A DNA stretch of 64,000 nt from Amblyornis subalaris. Taxonomy: Eukaryota > Chordata > Aves > Passeriformes > Ptilonorhynchidae. Numbering within the stretch: position 1 is the stretch's first letter; every line of letters starts with the position of its first letter. The stretch is from NCBI GenBank assembly GCA_018881555.1, contig JACAXG010000056.1, positions 631,462-695,461 of the forward strand, written 5' to 3'. Positions 36,301-49,000 of the stretch are shown one piece after another. The notes below the pieces were generated by a model. That model was not told the DNA's origin, searched no databases, and saw only the letters and a list, made by a program, of their open reading frames with translations. Position numbers and translations under genes: made by a program.

Positions 36301-38750
36301 TTACTTGTCTCCATTGGAGATGGGATTACTGGGTCAGAATAAATCCTAGAATGATTTGGGTTGGAAGGGACCTTAAAGATCATCTCGTTCCAACCCCTCT
36401 GCCATGGGCAGAGACACCTTCCACCAGACCAGGTTGCTCCAAGCCCCATCCAACATGGTCTTGAGAAGGGATTGGGGCAGCCACAGCTTCTCTGGGCAAC
36501 CTGTACCAGTGCCTCAACACCCTCACAGGGAAGAATTTCACTGTTAGATCTGACCCAGCATGGCCATTATGGGGCTATGCAGTGTCTCCATCCTGCCTCC
36601 ATGTTCACCCACTCTTTGACAGTGGTTGAGGATTTGATTTCTTTGACAAGAAACTCAGAATTTTAGTGTTCCTTTGGACATGAAGCAAGTGCAATTTACA
36701 AATGTAGGAATTCGAGCGTTGGGCTCTCTCTTGTTTTATACAAGTTCAGGTAAAAAAGGTATTACCGTTTTATTAAACTGTGTCTAACTAAGGCAGTATT
36801 AACAGCATGTAGGAAAAAGGTAACGTCTCTTTGGTTGGGATTTGGTTTATAAACACCTGAGTGTTTCATTTGCCATATTACTGTATTTTTTATATACTGT
36901 ATTTTTTATATACTGTATTTTTTATATACTGTTTTGATAGCTGCACTAAGTGCCTACTGAGTAACCAGCAGTTACTGACACAGTGGACCGTGAAGCTATT
37001 CCTTAACATCTTTAGGAAAAGCTCAGCTATAAAACTGGATCTCAGTAGGTCTTTAAGACGAAATAGAGGCTCTGTCAATGCCACTGCTGTAACANGTACC
37101 CTCAGTAACCGCTGCTGTGTGACCCAGTGACACTGTGTGACACAGCTGAGCAGGAGTGGTGCAGTAACACCCCTCATGTGTCCAGGTAGAAGAGGTGCGA
37201 GAGGTGATGGAGAGCGAAATGCGGACCCAGCTCCGGCGCCAGGCTGCTGCCCACACCGACCACCTCAGAGACGTCCTGAAGATCCAGGAGCAGGACTTAA
37301 AGGTGGAATTTGAGCAGGTAAGGGAGAGGAGTCCCCAGGGGAATTAAAGGGATATTTAAACCCTTGCAAAGCACATGTTTCATAGGACAAGAGTCCTGAA
37401 CCCTGTTCCAGGAGATTGAAGTGGGTGCTGGGGGAGGGAAGCCAGCTTACCTTGAGGTAATACAGAGTGCCTCAATATGTAGGTTTTATTCAGAGGGGTT
37501 GGAAAAGCTTTTGCTATAGGTGACAAATTTTTGGCACTTAAAAGTGCAGTCAGTAACTCTTAAATTCACCCCAGTAAGGTTTCTTACTTTTATATTGTAT
37601 TTACTATATGCATTGGCCCTAGCAAGGACAACAGATTTATAGAAATGTTTCTTAAAAATAAGATAATTAACCAGGTGTTCTGATCTGGCATGTGTATTCC
37701 ACTCTGTTTCAGAACCTATCTGAGAAGCTCAGTGAACAGGAGATGCAGTTCAGACGCCTTACTCAGGAACAGCTCGACAACTTCACCTTGGATATAAACA
37801 CTGCCTACGCCAGGCTGAAGGGAATTGAGCAAGCAGTCGAGAGTGAGCACTGAAATCCTCTTTAAGGACTAAAGTTGTGAACCCAGGTTTAGGCACGTAG
37901 CTCATGGNTCTGGGTTTGCCACACCGCTGAGCACCCAGCAAAGCCCAGATGAGCGAGTCCAAAGTGGTGCTCCCAAAAGTTGTTTTGTTCTGGCTCTGAA
38001 TTGTGGGACAGATCTGCTTTAGAGCATGTGCCGAGGGGGCGGCTGCTTTGGAAAGCAGAGGACGGAGAGAGGTGGCTTTTGCTGCTTGTGCTCGAAACCA
38101 CACATGCTCCAACTGAGAGTCCCTTCTTGGCTTCCTTTGCAGGTCACGCAGTAGCAGAAGAGGAGGCCAGGAAGGCCCATCAGCTGTGGCTTTCCGTGGA
38201 AGCGCTCAAATACTGCATGAGATCAGGCACGGGGGACAGGCCCATGGAGCCCCTGGAGAGCGCGGTGAAGGCCATCAAAGCCAGCTGCTCCGACAACGCC
38301 TTCACGGAAGCCTTAACAGCAGCTCTCCCTCAGGAGTCGCTGACGCGGGGGGTGTACAGCGAGGAGGCCCTCAGAGCACGCTTCTACACAGTCCAAAAAC
38401 TGGCAAAACGAGTGGCCATGATCGACGAGACGAGGAACAGCCTGTACCAATACTTCCTGTCTTACCTGCAGTCGCTGCTGGTGTTCCACCCTCAGCAGCT
38501 GAAGCCGCCGGCTGAGCTCAGCCCCGACGACCTCGACACGTTTAAGTTACTGTCTTACGCTTCCTACTGCATCGAACACGGAGATCTGGAGCTGGCGGCC
38601 AAATTTGTCAACCAGTTACGAGGAGAGTCGAGGAGGGTGGCACACGATTGGCTGACAGAAGCGCGGATGACCCTAGAAACCAAACAGATTGTGGATATCT
38701 TGACAGCGTATGCCAGTGCTGTGGGGTTGGGAACAACTCAAGTGCAGTGA
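17628..38750 (+). CDS. IMMT: IMMT, MICOS subunit MIC60 (mitofilin), 15 exons
   Basis: MIC60 anchors crista junctions in the inner mitochondrial membrane and contacts outer-membrane proteins. Exons: 17628-17672, 22591-22667, 23076-23265, 24644-24764, 26961-27038, 28116-28217, 28758-28894, 29897-30000, 31845-31980, 32989-33118, 34848-34862, 35865-36088, 37186-37317, 37713-37842, 38143-38750. All have GT-AG borders and compatible phases; they total 742 aa (human 758). Residues 1-40 are a basic presequence. About 46-65 form a glycine-rich membrane segment ([17 protein letters not shown]). Next come a variable linker ([16 protein letters not shown]), a long coiled coil ([34 protein letters not shown]), and the C-terminal mitofilin domain ([55 protein letters not shown]). 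It ends GTTQVQ, two residues shorter than human. Exon 11 is a 15-nt microexon. Confidence 0.97.
17900..17981. promoter_or_regulatory. Inverted pair of ZNF143/SBS-like motifs in IMMT intron 1
   Basis: The left arm on the plus strand reads ACTACGAGTCCCGGCGTGC. The right arm, read on the minus strand from 17981, is ACTACAAGTCCCGGCGTGC. This matches the known ZNF143/STAF promoter consensus ACTACAANTCCCA-type followed by GC. The pair spans 82 bp and is about 230 bp past the IMMT exon 1 donor. A weaker related half-site (GGGGCTGTAGTCC) follows at 18019-18031. Confidence 0.7.
19017..19240 (-). mobile_element. CR1 LINE 3' fragment
   Basis: Antisense CR1 tail: GAATGGTTTGGATTGGAAAG, ATTCCAACCCCCCTGCCATG, GGGCAGGGACACCTTCCACT, then AGACCAGGTTGCTCC and a CTTCTCTGGGCAGCCTGTGC block. 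About 220 bp in IMMT intron 1. Confidence 0.9.
20688..20745 (-). mobile_element. Possible degenerate CR1 tail
   Basis: AACAGCCCAGCTTGGAAGAG followed by ATCCTCTGGTCCA resembles an old antisense CR1 3' end. The sequence beyond about 20745 is not recognisable, so extent and identity are weak. Confidence 0.4.
25347..26930 (-). mobile_element. Long CR1 LINE copy with remnants of endonuclease and reverse transcriptase
   Basis: The longest CR1 in the window (about 1.6 kb, antisense to IMMT, in intron 4). The 3' tail lies at 25347-25600. Remnants of the C-terminal reverse-transcriptase region include [18 protein letters not shown] at about 26050-26100 and an earlier RT block near 26330-26470 (minus reading [12 protein letters not shown]). 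The endonuclease-like block at 26480-26640 reads [20 protein letters not shown]. Endonuclease and RT pieces adjoin at about 26475 without the middle of the ORF, so the copy is internally deleted. It also has frameshifts and is inactive. Confidence 0.9.
28385..28432 (-). mobile_element. Short CR1-like tail
   Basis: TTTGAGGTTGGAATGGACCT followed by CAAGGTTCAAG resembles the reverse complement of a CR1 3' end. Under 50 bp, in IMMT intron 6. Confidence 0.4.
29544..29610. repeat. Two adjacent AT-rich perfect palindromes
   Basis: TAAAGTAT-TATG-ATACTTTA (about 29547-29566) and TTAAAGTACT-AC-AGTACTTTAA (29589-29610) sit about 20 bp apart in IMMT intron 7, within a TTTAAAG-rich stretch bounded by AAGCTT sites. 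Function unknown. Confidence 0.7.
30355..30725 (+). mobile_element. CR1 LINE 3' fragment
   Basis: Sense-oriented CR1: GGAGACCTTCAAGCACCTTC, ACAAGGGGGAATGGCTTCAA, GTGCCCAGAGAAGCTGTGAC, and a tail at about 30680-30720 (TTCCAACCCAAATTGTTC). In IMMT intron 8. Confidence 0.9.
32083..32245 (-). mobile_element. CR1 LINE 3' fragment
   Basis: Antisense CR1: GGAATCATAGAATAAGCTGA, AAGGGACACATCAGGATCAT, and AACACTTCTTGAGCTCAGAC. In IMMT intron 9. Confidence 0.85.
36346..36640 (-). mobile_element. CR1 LINE 3' fragment
   Basis: Antisense CR1 tail: TAGAATGATTTGGGTTGGAA, CCAACCCCTCTGCCATGGGC, ACCAGGTTGCTCCAAGCCCC. In IMMT intron 12. Confidence 0.92.
36879..36934. repeat. 16-bp tandem repeat, 3.5 copies
   Basis: The unit TACTGTATTTTTTATA is repeated exactly at 36879-36894, 36895-36910 and 36911-36926, followed by a partial copy. 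In IMMT intron 12, about 250 bp before exon 13. Confidence 0.9.
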
Positions 38751-39100
38751 GCTAGGATTGGAGCTTTGGAGGCAGTTCAGCTGTTCTGTGCCAGAGAGAA
38801 ATCCCATGATCTCTTGAGGGTTCAAACTGAGCTGTTGGCAGGGGCTGGAAGCATTGAATCAAAGCACGGGTACCGTCTTGTTTCCTTGCACTGTATTTAA
38901 TTTCACCACCTGTTGTATTTTTATTGGTTTTGAGTTGTCATGACAACCAATTTCAGGAAGCTTCCCTACAATTTGTGTAAGAATTAATGTTTCCCCATCT
39001 TACCAAGTGGGCTTGTGATCCACCCAAAATAATGTTTGTAACCTGCCATTAATCATTTGCCACTCTGTCAGCTGAATAAAACAAGACTTCAACCACTTTC
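38751..39100 (+). other. IMMT: IMMT 3'UTR and poly(A) signal
   Basis: About 350 bp follow the TGA stop. AATAAA at 39075-39080 (GCTGAATAAAACAAG) is the expected end of the transcript. It faces the PTCD3 3' end, whose signal lies at 39467-39472 on the other strand. Confidence 0.75.
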
Positions 39101-39444
39101 TTGCTCCTGCTGTTTCATCTCCTATTTAAACATCAACAACAGCTGGGCAGTACAAGCTCAGCCTTTCTCTGAAGAGTTAAAATTCTGTTTTACTTCTTTC
39201 AAGGAACAAGAAATCAAGAATTCCCTGATGTGATTCATTAATTTTTACAGTAATTTAAAAAAAAATCCAGGTTTGAGTACAGGCTATGTACACATAAGTT
39301 GGTGTCGAGCAGATCCTGTGGTGTATTTCTACCCTGACAGGTTCCTTGACAGAGCTCCTCTGCTGTAGTTTTAGAACAGCAGGTAATTCTATCAGAAAGG
39401 CACACTTTGGTTCAACCAGTTTTTGCTCAAGGAGTATCAGAATA

Positions 39445-40066
39445 CAGCTGGTTTTAATGTCAGCCATTTATTAGAGACAGTGTCCAGCTGTACAAAGTGC
39501 AGTTTAACATCTACACTCCAACACCTGTCCCAAAACACCAAAAGGATGAGGAATAACACCACAGGTGATAAGTACTGCAGTCCTTGCAGTGTTTGTATAC
39601 AGAGTAAACTTGGTATTTAAATAGTTCATCAAGGTCAGATGGAAAGGAATTACATCTGGCCCAGGGTCAAGTCACAGGACGCCCAAGAGAAGTCTTGCTC
39701 AAGCTGTGTCAGTCTTGTGCCTTCCGAGCAGCCTCCAGGGTGCACAGCATCCCTCTCCCTGCAGCCCTCCACACCTCAGTGATGCTGTTTATCAGGAGCC
39801 AGCTCGTGCAGGTGTGCTGGGAGGAGAGCTGGGGTAGTCCACGTCGTGTTCCATGTTACTGAGAAGATGTAACAGGACAGCTTCCATGGCACACAAGGAC
39901 AGTGTCTCTTGCCAAGCAGGTCCCGTATCAGAACACTCCCAAGTGCTCATCAGTGCTGCAGCACCTCCCNGAAGCCATTCCTTCAGTAATTCCATTCCTC
40001 ACAGAAGCCTCCTGGCATCACGGCAAGGGTTGCTCCGTTTTCCCGAGAGGAAGGCAAGAGGAACAG
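39445..40066 (-). other. PTCD3: PTCD3 3'UTR and poly(A) signal
   Basis: The minus strand after the TAG stop (40067-40069) contains AATAAA at 39467-39472 (seen as tttatt). This gives a 3'UTR of roughly 600 nt. Only about 350 bp then separate the PTCD3 and IMMT transcript ends. Confidence 0.65.
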
Positions 40067-43000
40067 CTACTCGCGGTCACTGTCGCTGTCACTGCTGTCA
40101 CTGTCGCTGCTGTCACCATCCCACTTGATACTCTCCAGTGCCTTCCTGTGATGTAAAACGGTTCAGTAATCAGTCACCTGTTGTGACTTTTGCTTGAAAA
40201 GAGAAAGCCCAAAACACAAGGCAAATTCTTTCCAGAGAGAACACTGGGGGCTGTCTAATGCCTACTGTGCTCAAAGGACAAGTCCACCCAGCATTTGGTG
40301 GAAGCATGTCCCCTTGGAAAAGNCAACTCCTTCAGTTTCCCTCAAAGTGGTGAGCCAGTTGTCAGAGGTGCTGGGCTTCTATTTATTCATTCCCTTGGAC
40401 CAGATCTGGCTCCAAACTGTGGTCTCTCAAGGCTAAGCCCTGAGCACCATCTGACGATGACTTGAGCTTGGCTGCAGCAGCTCAGTGCAGNGGTGCCCAG
40501 TGAGAGGTGACCACGAGCCTCAGAACCTGGGAGCCACATGCAGGGCCATCCTGTACCACTCCCCTGATTTTACTGGCCTGCAGCAGTGTCTTCAGGCAGC
40601 CAGACCCAGCTAGGAAAAGATCCTGGGAAAGAAAGGCAATAGACAGCAGGACTGAGCTGTGAAGAAGGCTAACCCCACGGAAAATTCCGTTCCCTCCTAG
40701 GTGGGATGGATACTGCATGGAATCAAAAACTGAGCGGCCATTTCAGTCCCAGAGTCAACACACCAGCACATAATTCTGGAGCCAGTTCTCTGCTCCCATG
40801 TCAGAGAAGCCTTTCCAGAGGCATTGCCCCTCCAACACCCTCTCCACTGTACCCCTTCGGCAGTAACATGAAATATTCCAACTTACTTCTGTGTTTCAGA
40901 GAGTTCAAATTCCTCCTCCGTTCTGCTTTTAAGCCTTTGAGATGAAACAAGCCCGAGGGATGCTGCCAGCTTTACCAGCTTAATTGCCTCATCTGGGCAA
41001 TTGGTTTGTTTAGCACAGTTCAAGAACTCGTCCATCACCTGGTCACTGCAAAGGCAAATGGTGACTGTTCTCAGGGTCACAGGAGAGGTGCCCATTAATT
41101 CACAGCTTGTGCTTTAGAGAGGGAGAGGAGGTGACATTTTCAGATCACTCAACCACTCCAATTCTGCTCCTGCCAAGAATTTCACCTCTGGTACAGAGTG
41201 AAGACTATGTGGTGAGTGTGGGAACTCCTGTTCCAGCAGAAAAGAGCAGGCATAAACTGNCACTATGTGTGTGGCCTTTGGTACACCACACACCCTCATG
41301 GTGTTCACTTGGGCAAGCTCCAANTTTATATTAAAAAAANCCCCACCCAAACAAAATGCATTACTATTCCTTACAAGCTGTGTTCTACTTCAAACAATTC
41401 CTCCCTCCAGAATCCTGAGACAAGCAAGCTGTTGTAGCATAACAGGGTACCACCTAAGATTTAGGATTTGACTTGGTTAAATTGTCTTCAGAAATCCAGG
41501 CACCTCTGAAACACCTGTGCTTGGTTAAGAGCATACTGGATGTTTTTGAGCACATGGGCAACCAGATGTTCAGAAGTCCTGCTCNGCCTCACTTATACTG
41601 CTGAGTTCATCAGTGGCATCACTCTCCATGGCCCAGAGCTTCAGTCAATGACATCTCAACGAGCAACCACTTCACCCCCTCCCACTTTGCATTTTCAGCA
41701 TGTTTTGAGANAGAAAGGTCTTGGAATTTATCCCCTGGATAAATTAACAGCCATGCTCACAGGGACAGACACACACATTCCTGTTCTGGAATTCAATGGA
41801 CCACTACTGCCAGTTTTAACTGGGGGTTGAACTACCTGACCTTTAGAGATCCCTTCCAACCCAAATNATTCCTTCATTCTGTAACACAAGATCTCAGCCG
41901 AAGGGGAGACTCAGTACGTGAAGAACCTAAAAACACTTACGTGGGAATCCTGTTGGTTTGCTGGAAACGCTCCATCATGTTCCTATTCAAAAGAAAAAAT
42001 AACAATTAAAAATCCCCACATAACACAGAAAGAGATACTCAATCTCTTGGATGAGCCTCCATTGAAACACAGGTAAGCTCAAATCCATGAAACAATCTTC
42101 CCCACGGATCTGAATCTGATCCTATGCCGTATCCTTGAAAATGCCATCTGTACCAACTAAATTAATTGATTAGTTTAACACAAAATATCCTAAACTAGTG
42201 CAGAAAACATAGAAAGTGTAGCTGGTGGCCAGTTTCCTTTAAAATACGACATATTTTTAGTATTTTAAAATACTAAAATACTCCTTTGTTGCTACTTGTT
42301 TCAAATGAACCAGTGCACAGAGAACATCTGTACTTAACAGAAAATAGCTCAGAAACTTATATTGGAGGCTACATATTTTAACTTGTATTTCAAGTTCAGT
42401 GCACGTAGGACAGTAAATTCTAGCTAGCAGAGTTCTATAAATAGTTTCTTTAGAGTTTTAATTAAGGTTAATTCGAATGAAAATTTAAATAAACTAATTA
42501 ATCTCAGTTTGAATTCAAAAGAATTCTAAAAAAACAGAAAATGGCAAATNGTGGGCAATCAGCAGTGCGCAGGGGAGTGATAATCAGACCACACCTTGCC
42601 ATAAGCAGCTGTACAAAGCTCTACACCTTATATTACATTAGCTTTTCAACCATTTTTANAGACACACAACTGTAACTTGGTGCCAAGAATGAACACTAAC
42701 AAAGAAAAAACCCCATCCCATTCCCAGGAGGTTCTATCCCCTCCCTTTGTCTACACTAGCATTCCAAGGCATCAGTTGTTAGCTTTTGACTTTCGTGACT
42801 AAGCCTGGAGTGTCAGCCAAGTGTAAGCCAAGAGCTCAGAGAGCCCACACGTACCAGGCATCCTGGGTCCTCCCAGCCCTGGAGAACAGCACCACAACAT
42901 CGCCCAGTGCACTTCCTGTCCATTCCAACGGGACCTGCTCCCGCCCGGCGGGCTCATGGGCAGCTTTGATTTCTTCAGCACACTTGGCAAATGCCAGCTG

Positions 43001-46000
43001 AATCTGAGAAAAGATTGTGCNATTAATAACAAAACCTCTGAAATTAACATAAGCTTTTCAGTGCAATTTCTCCTGCAGCTCCTACAGGTTTGTTCTGTAT
43101 GATTTAAATTTGTGAATTAACAGCCATTACCCCTGGCAGAAAAATCTCTCACTTCTGTCAGGACAACTGTCCCCACTAGGCAAGCTCCAGGGTGGCTTTG
43201 CAGGGACAGCTCTATCTGCCTTTAACACCCCTCAGCTTGAGAAGGCAGTTACTGCAATGAAATCCTTGGCAAAAATCCCTGTATTCTGCCATGTGCTTCC
43301 CCAGAGATGTGGCTGGCTGGCCTGCACTACTTTTCCAAACCCTGGTAAGAAGTGATCCTGCTCTGTGTTAATTTGAGGTTTCTCTATAGGTTGAAAAGCA
43401 TCCACAGGGTTTAGCAGGCCTGGATAACCTCACATGGATCTGGAAACCTGCAATGGCAGATGCACTGAACTGTGTCTCTAGGACTGACCAGGGATAATAA
43501 TACAGCATTTACCTACAATCTGGGGAGACATCTCTACTCTTTACTGATCTNCTGTGCTGGTTTTGGCTGGGATAAAGTTAAATTTCTTCACAATTTCTTC
43601 TTTCTTTCTATGGGGCTGTTTTGGATTTAGGATAGAAAGTNTGTTGATAACACAGGGATATTTTTGTTATTGCTGGGCACTGCTTAAAGAGCATCAAGGC
43701 CTTCTCTGCTCCTCATCTCTCCCCCACCACTGAGTGGGCTGGGGGTGCACAAGGAGCTGGGAGGGAACACGGCCACGACAGCTGACCCTACATGACCAGA
43801 AGGATTATTTCAGACCACAGGATGTCATACATAGCAAATAAAGCTGGGGAAAGGAGGAAGNGGGATACAATTCAGAGTTGATAGTGTTTGCCTTCCCAAG
43901 AAACCGTTCCACATGAGCTTTGCAGGAGTCTGGTTTTCCTAGGGATGGCTGAACACCTGCTTGCGATGGNAAATAGTGACTGAGCTCAAGTTTTTGCACT
44001 TTTACTGTCCCAATTCCCTCCATCATCCCACAGGGGAGGAGTGAGCAAGTGGCTGTGTGGGTGCTCAGCTGCTCACAGGGTTTATCAGCTTCCTTACCTC
44101 ATTGGGGTGCTGGTCCCTGCTCATCAAAGACAAGAACTCTTCCAACAGTTCTTGTCTCCTGCTAAACCCCAGCTGTTTCACATCTGTTTAGAGAAAGCCA
44201 GTAGTTGGTAGATGTGACCAGTACCCCTGTTCCCAACTCCTGGCAATATGGTCAGCACAATTAACACCATTTAACAAGGCAAAGAGCCATTCTCTGTGAC
44301 TGAGCAGCTCACATTTAATCCCCTTTCCCCTCATTATCAGGTCCTGTGCACCAAATACATGAACCAATCTGACTTCTTCCCTTCCCTGCTGGTCTCAAGA
44401 TTTCTGGGAGCCAGCCCAACTACTCTCCTTGATAATGGCCTTCAAGGTGCCAAGCACCGACCAACCTGGTGGTGGTGATGACCCTGTCACAGAACAGGGA
44501 NGTAACAACACACAGAGCACTGTCTGTCACACCAAACAGTTACTGGTCCTAAAGGGGAACATGGACCTGAACTGCTGTTGGACAGTGAGACCCACAACCC
44601 CCTGTGGCCAGAGACCTCCAGCACCATCTACTGAGGATTAAGGGGTGACTCATATTCTTTTATATGTTTTTTGAGGCTAAATTAAATCTTAACCAAGGAT
44701 TAAGATTTGACCTGATCTGCAGAGGATCCAGCTGATTAGATACCATAGGCCAGGCAGTGCAGCTTATCCTGGCTACTCTGAGCAACGGGAAGTTTCCACA
44801 CTAGCTCCAACTTTGCGTTGCTCATGACATTTGTCAGACAAACTGCCTGTGTAGCCATGTAGCCATCACCGACCTTCCCAGACTAAAGGGATCACTTCCA
44901 ACTGGTTGGCTGCATCCAGTGCTTGAAGGAGGTCCAATATATTTTTAGGACTTGGATAGAAGACCTAACGAAGGAAGAGACTAATTTCAGTCACCTGTGA
45001 CTGCTCCATTTCTCCATGCTAAAGCTCTGCACCTCCTACCCCAGTACACACTCACCGAAGGTGACATTTCTTTGTACCACTTCAACACGACCTCAAGTTG
45101 TTCCATCATGCACAACAACGAAAAGAATTTTGACCTAGAGAGGAAAAATGTCTTGATTCAGTGATGATTAGATCAATCAAATCATATAGAAGTACCAACA
45201 AATGATGGTGTGCTGATCAGATCTTTACTGCAGATCAAGCAAATTTCACTGATTGCAACATTCCATGCACTCAGAAAGCAGCAGTGTTTTTCAGGAGAGC
45301 TTAATGCTGACACTAGATAATTGTCAGGATTAATTAGAAGTTAGACCAATGTGTTTTAAAATTTCAAAAAAAAGGCACTCTTTTTGCCTGATGCCAGTTT
45401 TGAGGTACCTGAATCTGTCTCAAATGCAACCTTTGGATGTAAGAACTGAACTAAATTAACCTTGTTANTTGTGCAAGTTCACAAGATAAGCCTGAGTCCT
45501 TGATCCAGTGCACTGATGAGGAAGACATCCCTACACTAACAAGTTATGCTATTTTAGTGTTACCTCCAAAGCTGCCATCCTGGGTACACAACAGGATTGC
45601 AGAAAANACAACTGGTTGTTCTACTTGTTGGATGGGTATTCAGATAAACTGATGCTCCAAGACACTGGATTTCAGTTCAAAGGCCAGAAACTGAAAATAA
45701 ATCCTAAGCAATCACTGCTCTTAAGATGNACCTAATTCCCAAACTGGACATACAGTAACCAGCTGGTGTTCAATGTTTGAATCCTAGTTTGTATTCAAGC
45801 TGACAATGACACACAAGATGCTGAATATAAGCTGGACTTCACTCACCAGTAATCATTTAACCGATCCACATGCAAGAATTTCCAGTTGTCTCCCTTCTCC
45901 ATTGCCTTATTTAACTGATAGGCAAGCTTGATATCCTTAAGATCACAGCACTGCAATAAACCAGTTAGATTTGAAAACTACCAAACGTAACAGTCAATAC

Positions 46001-49000
46001 ATCCCTCCAAGACTCACTTTCATAAAGGTGTATGCAACTATCACAGGCATNCAAGTTACCAATTAGGGAGGAGTCATGCAAAGAACTGCAGAATTATGGC
46101 AGAATGCTACAGGAGGTGATAAGCACAGGTGAATATGGGAATTACTGAAAGCTAAGCCTTGTATGACAGGGTGTAATCTCACAGGTAATTTTAAAACAGC
46201 TGGAGGGCTCAAAGGAATTCTGATGGCAGGGAAGAGGCACTTACCACTTGCATGGCGGTGGCAAAAAAGTTGGCTGAAAGGGAGCAAACAAGAGTCTCTT
46301 AACTTCAAACTTCCAAGGAGACATAAAACANCTCATTACCCACCCTCCCAGAGGACAGATAAGACACGTTCAATTAGAAAGCTCGATCTGTAGCTCACTT
46401 TGACAGTGTAGCAGGGATCTTCACTTTCTTGAGAGAGTCTTTGGTGTGGCACGAGTTGGGTGGTTTTCTATATACTTTTGGCAACAATTTAGAGCACAGA
46501 AAGAAACAGTGTAACACATATAGCAAGGCAGAAGCAAACAAAGGAGGTGTACAACTGTCCATTTCCAGGATTCTTTCAAAGTACCAAAAAAAAAGCTGAG
46601 AACNAATGGCTTCCAATACTTTGTTAACAGCACATTGTCTACAGACCCCTCTTTGCCAAACCCACATTCAGATGGAAGCTGCATCTGCTTCCAAATGTAC
46701 AGAAAGGCTTAGGAACTTCCCAGGGCAAAGCTGTTCATATACAGATGGCAGAAAAGAGCCAGTGACACATGGGATGTTCAGAATATTCCCCTTCTACAGA
46801 CTCACACTTCAGTTTTCCATGAAGTTTTATTTCATGAAATTTTCTGAAAAGGATTAGGACGAACTAGAATAGGAAAACTCACACCACACTACAAAAAAAC
46901 TCTGCCATTCACCTGATGTGTATNATTTCATGAAGCTGTTAGATGTTCCTCCTTAAACTGATCTTGTAAATAGCCTTGGGGTTTTTTATTACATGAACTT
47001 AAAAACACTCATTCACACAAGCTACACACCTACTTCCACAGATAAACCAGTGCACCAATGCACTGCACAACTCCCAGCACTGGAATTTGCCCTTCTTTGT
47101 CTCCATAAATATCAGAAGGGACTGAAAGAAGCAAGCTGCATGCATTTATCCTAGCTGAGTAAAACTACCTAAAATTCACAGGTACCTTTTCACCCAAGCT
47201 TGAAGTACTTACCATCATCAGGGTCCTGGGGAGTGAAACTCCTCTTTTCAACATCATCTAACACCTCAGAGATGATGTTTGATGAGCAAACATCAACTGT
47301 GGGACAAAGAGACAAACAACATCAAATCTCAGTTGTGCCAAGCACTTCCTCAGTAAGGAGCACCAGCCTCCAAATACAACATGAAATTGGAAATAAGCAG
47401 CATCGTTTCATACAAATGTNATTCCTGTGGTGCTCCACACCAGCTGCAATTTAATCTGCTCTAAAATTTGCCCTATGATTGCCAGATTTCCACAGCATAG
47501 CAGGGCAGATTCAGAAAGACAGAAGTGCTTTCTAGCAGTGAATCAAACAGGCTTGGAAGTTTGTCTNGTTAGAAGGCTGCACTGGGAAAAGCAAAGCATT
47601 TCATAAACAAAAAAAAATTAAAAGGGGAAAAAACAAGAACAAAACAAAACCCCCCTCAGAACCAAACCCAGAGAGACTCCAGAGCAATTCCTTCATTAAA
47701 ACACAAGGACCGCAGTTACGACTACTCTGCCTAGTCTCTTCCTGTTGCCAAAATGCTCTGGGCGTGGGATCTTTAGCAGTTGGGTTCCTGCCCTCTAACA
47801 CAGCTATTTTTCATGAGAGCTCTAATGCACAGAACTGTTGCAGAAAACCAAAATCCCTGTGCAATTTTGAGTGCCAGAGTCNATGAAATCACAGGTGTTG
47901 TGGTCAGATCCAACCTTCACAATGACTGAGTAGCATTTGCTCCTGGATGAGGTTATCATCGTTTTTTTTCACCCAAGCAGAATCAGGCTGCACAGGGAAC
48001 ACTAAGATCAAACCCATAAAAGGTTGTCTTTTAATCCGTAAGTCAACTGCCTTCACCCATCCCACCTGAAAAGCATTTAAAGCAGATGCTAAGCAAGACA
48101 CATTCATGGCCAAGCTGATCTCACACGTACCTCCTTTGTAATGTACAGAGAGAAGGTGATCGTATGATGCAAGGCTGGGCTCTGGAAAACAAAAACATTG
48201 AAGTTACTTCAACATTGCTGGCTGAGCTTTGTACCAGAGCCCTAATTNACAGTCTCTGCTCTTCCAGTCAGGCACTATGCATAAATTTACTCTACTATCT
48301 CTCTCTGCCCACCCTACTGCTGCTCACGTACACACACCTGGGAGAGGTGATATCCAACAGTGGACCACCAGGTGNGGCATCCTATTTCTATGGGGGGAGC
48401 AGCCAAGCTTCTCTGCTCTAAATAAAACNCAAAAATACTTCATAGCTAGTTTACCTTCCGCTCATGGATGTACCTTTAGCCTGTCAACAAGCTTGTTACT
48501 GGGGCAAAGCACACTCCACAGGACATCAAATCAGTTCTGCAGATATTCTCTGTTTTTGCAATACTTACTTGAAATAAAAATTCATCATCTAAATCAAAAG
48601 CTTTTTTCTGTAGAGATGTAGATATATAGACCTGGGCTGGCTTGGGTGGCTTGTGAACTACATCTTCCCTGCAACTTAGGAATCACCATGTTGTGTGGTG
48701 CTGAACTCACAAGTTAACTGTTCTATTCTGGAATATCATAACCACTGCATATAATAAATACTCTGCTTCTCTTACCTATATCAAGTGCTTCCATTTCCTT
48801 TATTACCAATAACGACATAGTTCTGCCCACACCACCACATCTTCTCAGAGTCTTCAGTACAGAATTAAAAGTTAGCAGATTTGGTTGCACTTTCTGTTGA
48901 GCCATGTGAGTCAGGAAGTCCTTAAAACAAAATCTCCAAATCCTTAGTGCTGCACATGTTATGGATCACAGTTCAGCTTTCAGGTGGGTTATACATACAT

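Noticed and set aside
38186..38515. 109-codon plus ORF in a second frame of IMMT exon 15
   Set aside because: Frame-shifted shadow of the conserved mitofilin domain.
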